This document shows positions 34,438 through 46,144 of a DNA stretch of 64,000 nt, one piece after another. This stretch comes from Manihot esculenta (lineage: Eukaryota; Streptophyta; Magnoliopsida; Malpighiales; Euphorbiaceae), in assembly GCF_001659605.2 (NCBI RefSeq), contig NC_035164.2:11072965-11136964 (forward strand), read 5' to 3'. The position numbers were made by a program, and so were the translations under genes. The notes below the pieces were generated by a model. It searched no databases. It was not told where the DNA came from and worked only from the letters and a program-made list of their open reading frames with translations. The number at the start of each line of letters is the position of its first letter. Position 1 is the stretch's first letter.

Positions 34438-35918
34438 ATTGGGGGTTGTTCTTCCTCAGATTCCTAGGGTTGTTTCTCTTCTGGAATCTCTATTTCTGCT
34501 TCTACCTTCTGGTTTGCCGTACTACCTTGGACAAGCCTCTTCAGGCTGGCAGATTCCAACTCCTTCCCACTTCGCAGCATAATTGCGCCTGCGTTCTGTT
34601 TTGGATTTGGCATGGTTTGGGAGGGCAGTTTCCCTTGTGATTCCAGCTTGCTTACTGATGTAGCAAGTTGGCTCATTTGATTCTTCAAATTCTGAATGCT
34701 TGACTTTGTTTCTTATTGAAAAGCAAGAGTGCTATTAGCAAGAGATTGAACAATGTCTTCTAGAGACATACCTGATTTAGCAACTTGATAGTTGGTTCAT
34801 GGTTGGTAGTTCTGCTGTCTATTTCCATAGCTAAGGTTTGGATGATATCTCCACCCTGGATTGTAAGTGCTTGAAAATTGGTCATACTTTCTTTGTTGTC
34901 CATTGAACCCTCTAATGGCGTTTACCTGTTGCTCTCCTTCTTGAAGGATAGGACACATATCTGTGGGGTGATCTGCTTGTTTGCAAATGCCACAAGTTCG
35001 TGCATTATTCCCTGCAGCCAATTGTTGAATTGCAGCTGTTAGTTGTGAAATTTTAGAATCTAAAGATACAATACTTACTTCGTTGGTATTTCTTGAAATG
35101 TCCTCTTCTTGGCCATATTGTCTAGAATTGACGACCATTTTTGAAATTAAGATTTTACCTTCTTCATGTTCCATTTTTGAAGTGGTACATTCACTAGCAG
35201 CATCAATCATCCTTCATTCTAATGGCAAAAGTCCTTCGTAGAAGTGAAGGTTAAGCTGTTTTAGAGTAATTCCATATTTTGGACAACTTGAAATTAATTT
35301 CTTATACCTTTCCTAATATTCATGTAAAGTTTCATTTTTTCTTTGTTTAATTCCACTTATTTTCTTTTTTATTGATGATGCTTTAGTCGCTGGAAAAAAT
35401 CTTTCTAAGAATAAGTCTCTAATTTGCGCCCAAGTGGTGATTGAACCTGGAGACAAATAGTAGAGCCAATCCTTAGCGGATTCAATTAAAGTGAAAGGAA
35501 AAGCTACCAACCTTATTTGTTCGTCAGTTATACCTTGTGGTCTCATGCTTGAACAAACCACATAAAACTCCTTTAGATGACGATGAGGGTCTTCATTCTC
35601 CAAGCCTTGAAATTTTGGTAACATATGAATCATACCTACTCGTAATTCTAAGGGTGCATTCAGTATTGGGTATGTGATACAAAGGGGTTGTTCTTCAGCG
35701 GCAGCAACTGCAACCATATTGTCTCTTTGATTTGTGTCAATTGGAGGCTCGGTTGGTGTTGAAGATGATGTCTCTTCGGTGTGCAAAGGGGATCGGGCAG
35801 ATGGTTGAGAGGCTCCCGATTTGGCCTATTTTTGCAACTTGGTTGTTTTTCTCAACCTTTTTGTAATCTTCTCGATTTCTGGATCAAACCGAATTATGCT
35901 ATTTTCAGACCTGGTCAT
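34438..35918 (-). pseudogene. Element H: gag, broken
   Basis: Minus-strand gag of the old Athila-like element. It starts at MTRSENS (ATG at 35918-35916), 26 bases after the primer site. The gag domain (LPKFQGLENEDPHRHLKEF; SSMRPQGITDEQIRLVAFPF) spans about 35310-35700. A CCHC knuckle (CGICKQADHPTDMC) lies near 34950-34990. Multiple in-frame stops are present, for example after LQK (near 35825), after ETLHEY (near 35310, Trp expected) and just before 35210. It is homologous to, but clearly diverged from, the gag of the composite that inserted into it. It continues on the other side of the insertion at 9310. Confidence 0.85.
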
Positions 35919-35943
35919 AAAAATAAAAACAAATTGTTAGAGG

Positions 35944-35961
35944 TCCTCGGCAACGGCGCCA
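35944..35961 (-). other. Primer-binding site of element H
   Basis: The minus strand reads TGGCGCCGTTGCCGAGGA, the Athila-type primer site, five bases from the LTR edge. Confidence 0.85.
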
Positions 35962-35966
35962 AAATT

Positions 35967-37352
35967 TGATTGGTGTCGAATCCGTCAATTTAAAATTTAC
36001 TTTCCTTTACTTAATTGATAAGAACTTGTAGGTAGGGTGAGTGAGTATTGATCCCACAGAGACCTCAATTATGTTTAATTTAAATGACCAATTGGAAATA
36101 GAAAAATAGTTTGATACGAAAAAAATGAGGAGAAAGAGAATTTTTTTTATGAAAGTGGTTGTGCCTTGGGCAAGCCAATAAAAATAAACTTAAAAGAAAA
36201 TAATAATAAACAATGCAATTGAAACCTGAGAAACAAATAAATAGTTAAAACTTTCAGTTAAAGTTAATCAAATTGAGGTATTTTGCAGATGATCATTAGT
36301 TAGAAAAATAATTCATGTTATTATCTATTGTTTGGTTATAGTGGTCAAACACGCGAATCCCACCAAATCTTCCTTATGAATAAATTAATCCGCTTCGCGC
36401 TTAAATTAATTCCTAGTCAACTAACAATCCCAACACGCCTGTAAATTTAATTAGTCAACTGTATTAAAAGAGAAGAATCCAAACTTGATCAATAAAAACA
36501 CGCGATTTATTTAAATCAAATCTGCCAATATCTTAACATAAACTAATATGTTAATTGCTACTTGTTATTAATCCAATTAAACAATTACGGATTTAATTAG
36601 ATTAATTAGCTATATGTTGTTTTCCTAAGAAATTTAATAGGCTTCTTAAATTCTCAAGAAAACAACAACAGAGGTGTTGTTTCTCGAAATCAAAAATTGA
36701 TAAAAAATAGAAATAAGATGAAGAGAATTAAAGTGCATAACCTCACAACTTGATCAAACCTCAATTTAATTTAACCTTCAACTGAAAATAAATGTTTAGC
36801 CTCTCATGGCCATAATAAAATTATAACAATTATAAAAAGAATGGCCATAATAAAATTATAACAATTAAGCAAAGAAGAAGAAAAGAAGAAGATGGAGAAG
36901 AAAATGAAGGGTAGCAAGAGAAGAAATGAGAGAGAGAGAGGTAGAATATGATTCCCTAAGTTTAATGCTAGGAGCCTTTATATAGGCACAAATAGATAAA
37001 ATTTAATAGTTTAAAATAAAATCTACTTTCTATCTTATCTCTATCATAATCTTATCTCTATCCTAATCTGATTGAGTTTGATTCAACTTGACCCATTTGA
37101 AGCTGATCTTATCTTTGCTTAGGTGGCAAAATCTATCTTATCTCTCCGTCGCCTTGAGCTACATGTTTGGTCAAGGTTGTAGCCTTCCAGTATAAAAAAC
37201 CCTTTCATTCAGCCTTTTTTCTTCCTTTTCTCAACTTCTGTTCACAAACTTGTCCAAAATTAAATTAAAATTAAAATTAAATATTTATATCAAAATTATA
37301 GTAAAATCAAGGAATTAAATGAGGAAAAAATTGTGAGTTTTGCAACTCATCA
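35967..37352 (-). repeat. 5' LTR of element H
   Basis: About 1386 bp; on the minus strand it runs TGATGAGTTGC..ACACCAATCA. A minus-strand TATA box (TATATAAAG, 36976-36984) fits. It carries no TTCGGCNGCCGAA motif, unlike the LTRs of the younger composite. It includes a near-perfect direct repeat of about 27 bp (ATGGCCATAATAAAATTA.. at 36805 and 36841) and GAAGAA-rich sequence at 36865-36950. The partner 3' LTR is not in the window, so the ends are defined from the primer site and TG/CA only. Confidence 0.75.
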
Positions 37353-37764
37353 AAATAATATATTATTATCACTAATCGGTTTGGTTCAATTTTTTCAATT
37401 TTTTCTGATCAAAATCGAACCGAACCGAAATAACCAAAATTTTTAAAATTATAAATCGAATCAAGCTAAAATAAATAAAAAACCGAATCAAATTTTTAAA
37501 TTAATTTAGTTTGGTCGGTTTTTTCGGTTTGAACCGAATACTACTCATTCATACTCCTTTGAGTCGACAACATTCCAGCCCAGAAAATATGGTTGACATA
37601 AACAGGAATCCAAAACTGCCTTTCATTGTACAACTTCAACAACTATTCATTATTTTCTAAATTGTACTTCACCATAAATTCATGTCAATTTCTCTCGAAT
37701 ATTGCAAGGCTTAGGCTGTCATAAATAAGTGCAATAAATTCATTTCTTACTTTGTTATACTCTC
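37353..37764. repeat. AACCGA-rich dispersed repeat
   Basis: 37375-37550 is rich in TCGGTTTGGTT / AACCGAACCGAA in both orientations and can fold back on itself. This type of sequence is common in plant non-autonomous DNA transposons, but I find no clean terminal repeats or target-site duplication. Confidence 0.4.
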
Positions 37765-38689
37765 AACCTCCTCTAAACTTCTCATGTACCTTACACAATA
37801 TGTGCGAAATACAAAATCTATGGATTATGTTAGGCATGACTTCTCTGATTGTGCTTCTCATGCTCTTGCATTGATCAGTCATGACTGCATTAAGAGCATG
37901 ACCTCCTACTGCTACAAGCCACATTTTGAAAAGCCATTTGAAAGTTTTAGAATCCTCATGAGAAATAAATGCACTGCCTAGTAGAATTGATTGTCTGTGA
38001 TGATTTACTTCGATAATGCTAGCAATGGCATTCTATAACGTTTAACAAAATATGTTATATCAACTATAACAACATTACATAATTCTTCATAAGCTGCGAT
38101 GCTTTGAGGATGCATCCAAAAAACGTTAGTAAGCCTTTCATCCTCATATGTATTAATCAAGTGAAAAAAAATTGGCATTCTGTTGTTGCATTCTTAAAAA
38201 CATCCTATTGATGTAATCAACACGTTCATTTCCAAGCTTAAGCCTTCGTGTTCTATCAACAAAATTTCTACAATCTCTTGGGAGATAACTTAACTGTTCA
38301 GGATCCTTAGCTTGCACTTCTAGGAGTCTAATACTTTTGCTTGGCCTTATTCCAGCAATGTCATGTGCTTCAAGTCTTCTTTTTATGACTGGAGATAGAC
38401 TCTTGTATGCTTTCATGAACCTAGACATGTTAGGGTCTAACTCATGGCTATGATCTGTCTATAACTTTCTCACCTGCCAATAGCCATTACTTCTTAAATT
38501 GCATTTAAGCGTGTAGGGAAATTTACTCTCTCCATCTTCATATTGATCATAGCTTTGCTCATCCCTGCTTACACTTTGACTTTGGCTGTGTCCAAAAATA
38601 AAAAGAATACTTCTTAATGTACTGTTATTGTCATGAATAGATTCATCAGTAAGCCTTTTTCTGTAACTATGGCTGGCTGATCCTTCCAT
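37765..38689 (-). pseudogene. FAR1/FRS-like (MULE transposase-derived) pseudogene
   Basis: Likely starts at the Met at 38689 (MEGSASHSYRKRLTDES). The first part (38459-38689) resembles the end of a FAR1 DNA-binding region (GYWQVRKL..TDHSHELDPN). 38153-38428 contains GIRPSKSIRLLEVQ..DCRNFVDRTRRLKLG, characteristic of FAR1-related proteins. 37765-38160 on the same strand is a MULE-type transposase core (NVVIVDITYFVKRYRMPL; NHHRQSILLGSAF; AVMTDQCKSMRSTIREVMP; HRFCISHI). It is broken by TAG 38459-38461, a frameshift in a T-run near 38165, and another near 38010-38020. The C-terminal zinc (SWIM) part is missing. FAR1 genes are domesticated transposases that act as light-signalling transcription factors; this copy may be a relic of either form. 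Confidence 0.7.
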
Positions 38690-38936
38690 TTTTGAATGAT
38701 GGAGAAAGCGTGTAAATGTAGGATAGAGAGATAGAAGTATAATCTTCAACGTGGACAGAGGAAATAAGTATGAAATTTTCATGGTCACAATGGCAGCGAT
38801 AACAATAGTGATTGAGTTGTGTAAAAGAAACAAAAAAAAAAAGTATAAATATAAGCACAATCCTGCTTTTGGATATATAATGACATTATAATATTATATG
38901 CAATTAACCACCTTTTGTAAAGTTTACATGACTTAA

Positions 38937-39575
38937 AGGATGTTTAGTTTATTTTTTTCTCATAGCTGATAGTTATCAGTTTCCAAACAACTATTTTATG
39001 TGTTTAGTAAACTCTTAAAAAGATGGTGGATAACTAATAAGTACATTACTAGCTGTGTTTTCAATTAACTCTAATTTTAAAATGGTTTCTCATCGGCTGA
39101 TAAAACTTTATTTTTTTTTCATTTAGATCATATTACTTTTTAGTATTTATTAATTGTAAAATTTTCATAATATAAGAAATTTTATTATATATTAATAAAT
39201 TATTTATACTTATAAATAAATATAAATATTATAAATAATTATATTATTTATAATGTTTATTTATTTTTATATAATAAAAATACATATGTACATTAAAAAA
39301 ATAAATTATATTTTATTAACAATCATATTTTAAAACACATATAACAACCATATTTTAAAACACACATATATTATATAATAAATTATTAATTTTTAGATTT
39401 TTCAATAGTAAATAAATAATATGTTATATATACATCCTTATTCACCATTTTACATATTAACTGCAATAGTTATACATAGTTTATCAAACACTTAAAATAT
39501 TTCTATTGCAATTTGAAATCAGGTATCAGTTATAAACTATTAGCTGTTTCCAACAGTTAAACCAAAAATATCCTT
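38937..39575. repeat. MITE-like AT-rich inverted repeat
   Basis: The left end (GGATGTTTAGTTTATTTTTT..) and the reverse complement of the right end (GGATATTTTTGGTTTAACTG..) are similar. Both arms carry TGTTTRGTAAAC/GTTTGATAAAC and AACTGATA-type blocks. The centre is almost pure A/T. No coding capacity. Target-site duplication not resolved. Confidence 0.4.
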
Positions 39576-39675
39576 ATACTTATTCAAAACTTTAAACTTA
39601 ATAGTGCAAAACAAGTTACAATGGCATGTGTAAATGAAGTTCATAATTAAACTCAATAATAGTGCAAATTTCAGA

Positions 39676-39870
39676 CACTACAAAAAAACAGGCTATCAGT
39701 GACGGATTTAGCGACGAAAATTACTTCCGTCGGAAAAGAAAATTTTAGCGACGGAATTAGCGACGGATCAGTGACGAATACTAAATGTGTATATTTCTGA
39801 CGGATTTGCGACGGATTATTAAAATTTTAGCGACGGAATAAATTCCGTCGCTAATCCGTCAGAAAATATG
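39676..39870. repeat. CACTA left subterminal repeat array
   Basis: Repeated GCGACGGA(T/A) units and their complements following the terminal inverted repeat. Confidence 0.85.
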
Positions 39871-39930
39871 AAAAATATAAAAGAAAAACCTAATCCATCT
39901 CTTTCATCCCCCTTTAATTTCCAGCCTCGC

Positions 39931-39968
39931 TCTCTCCTCTCCTCTCCTCTCCTCTCCTCTCCTCTCCT
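39931..39968. repeat. CTCTC microsatellite
   Basis: A run of (CTCTC)n just inside the left array of the CACTA element, followed by a GCCGCT/CCGCTA-rich segment (40000-40090) and a possible splice donor (CAGGTGAG near 40098). Confidence 0.8.
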
Positions 39969-40318
39969 TGACGCCCCACCCTTGTCCGTGCCTCAATCAC
40001 CGTCGCCGCTGCCGCTAGTGTCGCCGCTACCACTAGTGTCGCCGCTACTGGACGCTCCTCTCGCCACCGCTCCCGCTGCCGCTCCCGCTTTGGTTATCAG
40101 GTGAGTGTCTAGTTTTAGTTTTAGTTTCTTTAGTTTGTATTAATCAAAATATAATTCATTTAGTTATAAATTTGTATTAATCAAAATATATCTTTAGTTT
40201 TACTAATTATATTTTAAAAAAATTATTGAAATTGGTTAAGTGCTGTTGTGCACTAAAATATAAATTGGTTTAGTTTTGTCTTCATTTCTTTCAAATTTAA
40301 AAAAAAATAATAATAGAT

Positions 40319-40475
40319 GGTGCTGCTACACACAGCAGCAGTTGGTGCTGCTGCACACAGCAGCAGTTGGTGCTGCTGTGCAGCAGCAGTTGGTGCTGCT
40401 GCTGTGTGCAGCAGCACCTGCTGCTGCTGCACACAGCAGCACCTGCTGCTGCTGCACAGCAGCAGTTGGTGCACC
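40319..40475. repeat. GCTGCTG/CAGCAG palindromic minisatellite
   Basis: Repeats of GTTGGTGCTGCTGCACACAG and variants alternate CTG and CAG triplets, so the block can form stacked hairpins. It lies within the CACTA element upstream of the gene fragment. Confidence 0.85.
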
Positions 40476-40705
40476 TTTCTTTTGTAATTTTTTTGTAATT
40501 TTTTTAATTATTGTGCAGCAGCAGTTACACCTTTATTTTGTATTTTTTTTTAATTATTGTAAACATTTATATGAAAAATTATTCAGAGTTTTTATATCTC
40601 ATTTTTATAACTTGATGATCAAAGGAAGTTGTTATAATGGTGTATGGGTCAAAGGTGTTGTTATAATGAATATGGCAGAGAGCGAAAAACATTAAATAGT
40701 GGTGT

Positions 40706-41437
40706 ATGGGTCAAACAGTTTTTATAACTCATTTATATGGCAGAGAGCGAAAAACATTAAATAGTGGTGTATGGGTCAAAGGAAGTTGTTATAATGAATA
40801 TGAAAGTGATTACTATGGCTTGCTGAATGAGGTATTAGAATTAGAGTACTTTGGAGAGAAAAACAAGATAATCCTTTTCAAGTGTGAATGGTTTGACACT
40901 AATAGAGGGGTAAGGGTCCATCCTCAACATGGTCTTGTGGAAATCAATGTCAAATTAAGGCTAGCATCATCTGATCCATTTATTTTAGCTCAACAAGCTC
41001 ATCAAGTTTGCTATATTAAATATCCTAAAATCAATAAAGTCAAAGTTGACTGGTGTGCGGTTTTCAAAACCAAAGCTAGGAGCACTTACAATATTGGACC
41101 TTCCATGGTTAACAACAATTCAAATGAGCAAAACTCCAATGATGTTGCTTATCAAGAGGATGATGTCTCAAGACCTCAAGAAATTGTACTAACAACCGAA
41201 CTTGATGATCCCACAATGTTACTTGATTCAAGTAGTATGGTTGAGGTGGATGTTAATGAATTGCAACAAGTGCAACAACCACTTGAAGTGGTGGAAGATG
41301 AAGATGAGGATGTAGAGGAAGAGGAAGAGGGAGAGGATGAGGAAGAGGAAGAAGACACTGAAGAGTCAGATAACGATTTAGAAGTTGATGGTAGTGATAG
41401 TGATGATGATGTCAACTTAGAAGATGATTCTGAATGA
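40706..41437 (+). pseudogene. CACTA transposase-associated fragment (DUF4216-like) with acidic tail
   Basis: An open frame of 243 codons. From about residue 18 (NSGVWVKG) to 130 (VFKTKARSTYNIG) it follows the DUF4216 pattern found at the C-terminal part of plant CACTA TNP2 proteins: YYGLLNEVLELEYFG, FKCEWFD, DPFILAQQAHQVCYI. The C-terminal 40 residues are almost all Glu/Asp. The preceding Transposase_21 and DUF4218 regions are missing. Immediately upstream (40670-40780) a segment of about 45 bp containing ATATGGCAGAGAGCG is duplicated with a period near 65 bp, apparently a breakpoint of the internal deletion. The start codon is uncertain. Confidence 0.7.
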
Positions 41438-41554
41438 TACATTGTAAAGTATATCATATTTTTATATATATTCATAGACTTAATATTTGATTATTATTTT
41501 TTCTATTGTTTGTCTTTATTGTTAATTAAAACTAATGGACAATTATTTTTTCAG

Positions 41555-41674
41555 ATGCCTCGAAGAGCAGTATCATCTAGAGGTAGAGGACATAGCCAGC
41601 AGCTTTCTATGAATGAAACAGATAATCCAACTGCAGATTGTACTTCTCTATCAGATGATTCAACAAATTCATAG
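41555..41674 (+). CDS. Short second CACTA ORF/exon (39 aa)
   Basis: Opens at ATG right after a TTTTTTCAG splice-acceptor-like site (41554) and encodes a basic then Ser/Thr/Asp-rich peptide starting MPRRAVSSRGRG. It probably represents a terminal exon or the start of a TNPA-like protein rather than a free gene. Function unknown. Confidence 0.3.
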   Translation: MPRRAVSSRGRGHSQQLSMNETDNPTADCTSLSDDSTNS

Positions 41675-41959
41675 ATTAGTTTTTAGTTTTATGAACATTG
41701 TTAAGTATTATTGATTTATTTTAAATTTTATGACGATTGTTAAGTATTATGAATTTATTTTAAATTTTATGAACATTATTAAATATTATGGATTTATTTT
41801 ATATATTCTGAATATTGTTAAGTATTATGAATATTACTTATAATTATTATGAATGATATTTGATTTATATTTAATATGATTCTTAATTATAAATTATTTG
41901 ATTATAAAGGGAATATCTAAATAAAAACAGGAAATTATTTTTTGTGATTGAATTTTAAC

Positions 41960-42365
41960 ATATTAGCGACGGATTAGCGACGGATTTGTGAAAATTTTTT
42001 TTAAAATGGGTTAATATTTCCGACGGATTTCCGACGGAAAATTTCCGTCGCTAATTATTTCCGACGGATTAGCGACGGAATGTTCATCGGATGAATTGGA
42101 ATTTCCGACGGATTTAGCGACAAACGTTTTTCGTCGCTAAATTTTCCGACTGAATTTTCCTTCGGAAAACCGTCGTAAATTTTTCCGACGGAGTTTAAAT
42201 CCGTCGGAAATCCGTCGCTAATATTTCCGACGGAATTACAATCCGTCGGAAAAAATTAGCGACATGACTTTAAGCGACGGACTTGAGTCCGTCGCAAATC
42301 CGTCGCTGAAAGTTTCAGCGACGGATTTTTTACTTTCAGCGATGGAAAAATCCGTCACTGATACC
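41960..42365. repeat. CACTA right subterminal repeat array
   Basis: More than a dozen CCGACGGA/TCCGTCGG/TCCGTCGC units in both orientations, denser than the left array, ending at the right terminal inverted repeat. Confidence 0.88.
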
Positions 42366-42384
42366 CTGTTTTTTTGTAGTGAGA

Positions 42385-45065
42385 ATTTTGATTTTTAATT
42401 TCTAATAGCTCTTTTGTGCTAATTTTTTTATTTTTTTAAGCAGCAAAAGCTATTTATATTTTTTAAAAAAATACAAATTAATAGTTCAATATTATAATAT
42501 TATTTTGAAACATTTTCAAGAATAATACTTGAGCTTTATAATTTAGGTGTTGATGAGCTTAAGATACGGGGGTGATAAGATCTAGACACTTGGACCAATG
42601 GTTTCACCTAGAGGAAAAATTAATGAATTGGGATTAGTTTAAGGGGTAATAAATGCAGGTGGTGAATGAGAGTAATGAAACCGAGTGTTTGGTTTGGAGA
42701 GGTTAAAGTTTTTTAAGACTGCAAAGTGGAGGTTTCAGTGAGGTGAAAAAGATCATCCTGTTTGAGTTTGGTTGGGGTATATATTGATACAGATCCAATA
42801 GGGTAGATTTTCAATAATGGTGTGGAGCAATTTTGGGGTATATATCATTTAAATGAATTTAAAAGGAGTTTAAAATTATATTCATATGGATCAAATACAT
42901 TTGGGGTGTGTTTCAATTTATATGGGGCAAATTCGGTACATCACTTGCAATTATAAGCTTAAGGAGCATAATTGAACTTGTGGGCCAAAGTGATATAAAA
43001 GTAAACCTAAAGTGAAGTTCAAGGAACGCTTTTGAGAATATTTAAGTCCATTGGGTCTAATTAGAAGGAGTACAAGTCCATCAAACTAAGTGGGCAGATT
43101 TAAAATCACAATTTTATAATTCCTGTAAAATATAATAAAAGCATAGTAATGCGATGCCACATAAACTTCACTTTAGCTAAAAGTCCAAGAAAACATTTAA
43201 AAGAAAACTTTAGTTTGACTACGTCCACAATTGTTAGAGTTTTCTTATTTCTCTATGAATTTTTTTAACAAGATACACTAAGAAAATATTGCATATTTCT
43301 CTAAAGTTGGATCCGCGACCGTGGAGTATAGTATATTGTACATAATATGTCATTAGGTATCTCAATAAAATTTTCTATGCAGAAAATAATTACAACTTTA
43401 GAATTCTTAAATTATATTCACATACTCTATGTCCATCTCAAAGCCTTGTATATAAACTTTAAGTCTATCAATACTCTATAATCTTAGTTTTCCTAACCTT
43501 AATATAAATTACGTATATAATTATATTTCTTAAAATATTCTAACAAATACTCAAAAAATATTATATTTGCTCCAAACCAATTTTATCTCCATTATATGTA
43601 TTTTTCTTAGAATTTGAGCATTCTATTTCCATTATTAATCATAAGAACTTATATGTTAATATTACCTAAACAACCACTATTTATCTACTTATCTAATGAA
43701 ATCTCTTAATCTTTTATGACATTTATGACTTCTCCTTCTTACTCTAATCAATTATCCATTAACTAATAGTTTTCATTTCATTATTTTTTCATCAAGTTTA
43801 ACCTTATCTTACATTCCCAAAGGCATCTCTTCATAATTTTATTTTATGTTAATACTTCTAATAGTAAGTATTGAGAATTATTTCTTTGAACATTATAGTA
43901 CTACATTATTATAAATGTCAAATAATCAACTATACCCCTTTTTATAATCATCATTATAATTTATTTTAATATCTTCAGAATTAATTATGTACCTAATTAT
44001 TTTTAACATCTGTCATCCAAAAATTCAAAATAAGGAGTGTAACTCAACTTAATTAGCAACTCTATATGTCCCCTACCGGTTATATTAGTTTTATACTCCA
44101 ACTTAATTAAAATCTCAAATTTAGTGAGTACTCAATTGATGCACTTATAGATCTTGTACTGTAACTATGGTAACATCCAATCCTATATTCTGCTCCAAGC
44201 CCTTTAATTCTTCTCCTCACCTATTCTTATGCTTAACTCACAGTTGAGCTATGATTAATATTATCAACATTTTTATCTTCACTTAAAATTAAAACTCCTA
44301 CTACGCTAGAGCTTTAACTAGTCTAACTAACATTTAGTATCTTCTATTTTAAAGTTTTTTCTTTTATATTTATTTTAATTTATTTTAAGATTTTAAACAC
44401 TAGATTAGCCTTATTTTATCTTTTTTATTTGTCAATTCATATACTCAAAACATCAAAGGAGGTTTCATAACAAGTCTTCTTTTCTTCTTGGCCAAAGAGA
44501 ATCTTTAACACAATATCAAAATATTTTATTAAGTATTAAGATGTGTTTCACAGTAAAAAGCTTATAACTTTATCATGGTAACATTCATTTTACACAACTG
44601 TCTCACTTTGAAATAATACTTAGTTATTCTCTTCTAAAAAGTCTATATTACTTCTACTTATTCCTGCTATATGCGACAGAGTTTCCATTGATCAATAATC
44701 AAATTATTTACTTATATAACTGTCTAACATGTATCCCTATCTAAAAGATATTTATAATATTCAAAAAGATATAACACTCCTTACTAGGAGTTCCTAGCTC
44801 ACATGCAGAAACAGAATTCGGTTATGATGTTATCATATTAAAACAGAAGTTATTTGTAATATCCCTGATAAAATATATCGCAGTTCTATATAATAATTCA
44901 ATATATATACTGTAATCAATAATGTAAATATTTATTTTATTATTTGTTATTTTATTAGCTATTATTTTGTTAATAAATAATGTAATATAAACATAATAAT
45001 GATATTGAATTTTGTTATAATTATATTATTTGAAAGTAGTATTTTAAAATTTAATAATACATTTA
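42385..45065. other. AT-rich intergenic DNA, nothing recognised
   Basis: About 2.7 kb with no open frame above about 60 codons, no LTR edges and no inverted repeat that I can define. It is probably decayed transposon or intergenic sequence. Confidence 0.6.
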
Positions 45066-45074
45066 TTAATTTTT

Positions 45075-46135
45075 GGGATAATAGCAAAAAAAATTGAATT
45101 ATTCGTGTTTTAACAGATATACTTCAAAGTACAAAAGATATCTAAATTTATTTATACTTTACCATTAAATTTGACCTCTAAATCTAACAGGAATATTACA
45201 TCACCATCTCGGTCAACACCAAAATTAATATTTTAAAAACTTAAAATAGATAATTATTAAAAAAACCTAAACTTTACCAATTTTAATAATTATACTCTAA
45301 AATTTTTGCTTTAACAAATATACCCCAAATCAGTTTTTCGATTTAGTTTGATTTTTAATATTAATTCTTTTATTTACAATTTTGGATGAAATATTTCTAG
45401 GAGCCAATAACTCATTTTTCGGCTTTTTTTTTTTTTTTTTTGCAATGAAAAGTGCAACTTTTACGTAGTTATAGATCCTAAATGTTGTGATAACATTATA
45501 TCTAGTAAATTAAGCATTACGATTCTTGCTACTTGAGAACTTAATTATACTTATCTTATACAGTTTAGTATAAATAAAAATCAACAATCAGTCTAATTAA
45601 TTGAAAATAGTTAAGTTTAATCTAATTTATAACTACAATTTATATTTTTTCTAATGAATTTAGCTATTTTGGATTTATTAAATTAATTACTGACTAGTTA
45701 GAGTGAATATAAAAAATATAATTAATTTTACATGTAGAAAAAATCATGATTCTTAATTTACAAGAGATAATGTTATCACAATACTTGTGCTCTATGCTAC
45801 ACAAAATGTTACACTTGTCAACATTAAATATCAAATCAAATTGAAAAACTAATTTAGGATATATTTATGAAAAAAGTTTAGGGTATAATTGTTAAAATTA
45901 ATAAAATTTAAAGTTTTTTTTTTACAGTTATCTATTTTGAGTTATATTAAAATATTATTTTTTAGTGTTGATTAGGATGATGCCATCATTTTTCATTAGA
46001 TTTAACTGTTAAACTTAATGGTAAAGTATAAATAAAATTTAGATGATTAGTTTAAGATATATTAGTTAACTTTTATAGTTTGGAGTATATTTACTAAAAA
46101 AAGAATAGTTTAGAATTTTTTTTAGCCATTATCCC
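45075..46135. mobile_element. Fold-back (Mutator-like) inverted-repeat element
   Basis: A 1061-bp element whose ends are GGGATAATAGCAAAAAAA (45075) and TTTTTTTTAGCCATTATCCC (ending 46135). Similarity between the left half and the reverse complement of the right half continues for about 400 bp, including the inner block TGTGATAACATTATAT (45487) against ATAATGTTATCACAAT (45768). The flanking 9-bp segments TTAATTTTT (45066-45074) and TTAATTCTA (46136-46144) match at 7 of 9 positions, the duplication length of Mutator-like elements. No transposase is encoded. Some T-runs (45425-45441) sit near the loop. Confidence 0.7.
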
Positions 46136-46144
46136 TTAATTCTA

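Larger units (their letters stand above)
39676..42381 (+). mobile_element. CACTA (En/Spm) transposon, deletion derivative
   Basis: A 2706-bp element with inverted termini CACTACAAAAAAACAGG (39676) and CCTGTTTTTTTGTAGTG (ending 42381) and a perfect 3-bp target duplication AGA (39673-39675 and 42382-42384). Both subterminal regions (39690-39870 and about 41960-42365) are packed with GCGACGGA / TCCGTCGC repeats in both orientations, the transposase-binding arrays typical of the superfamily. The interior has only a DUF4216-type fragment and a short second ORF; the catalytic transposase domain is gone, so it is non-autonomous. Confidence 0.95.

Noticed and set aside
37784..37981. 65-codon plus-strand frame
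   Set aside because: Antisense of the MULE transposase core of the FAR1-like pseudogene.
40276..40695. 139-codon frame across the CTG/CAG minisatellite
   Set aside because: Composed of triplet-repeat translation and AT-rich sequence; no domain.
41176..41475. Ser-rich antisense frame of 99 codons
   Set aside because: Mirror image of the acidic Glu/Asp tail of the CACTA gene on the other strand.
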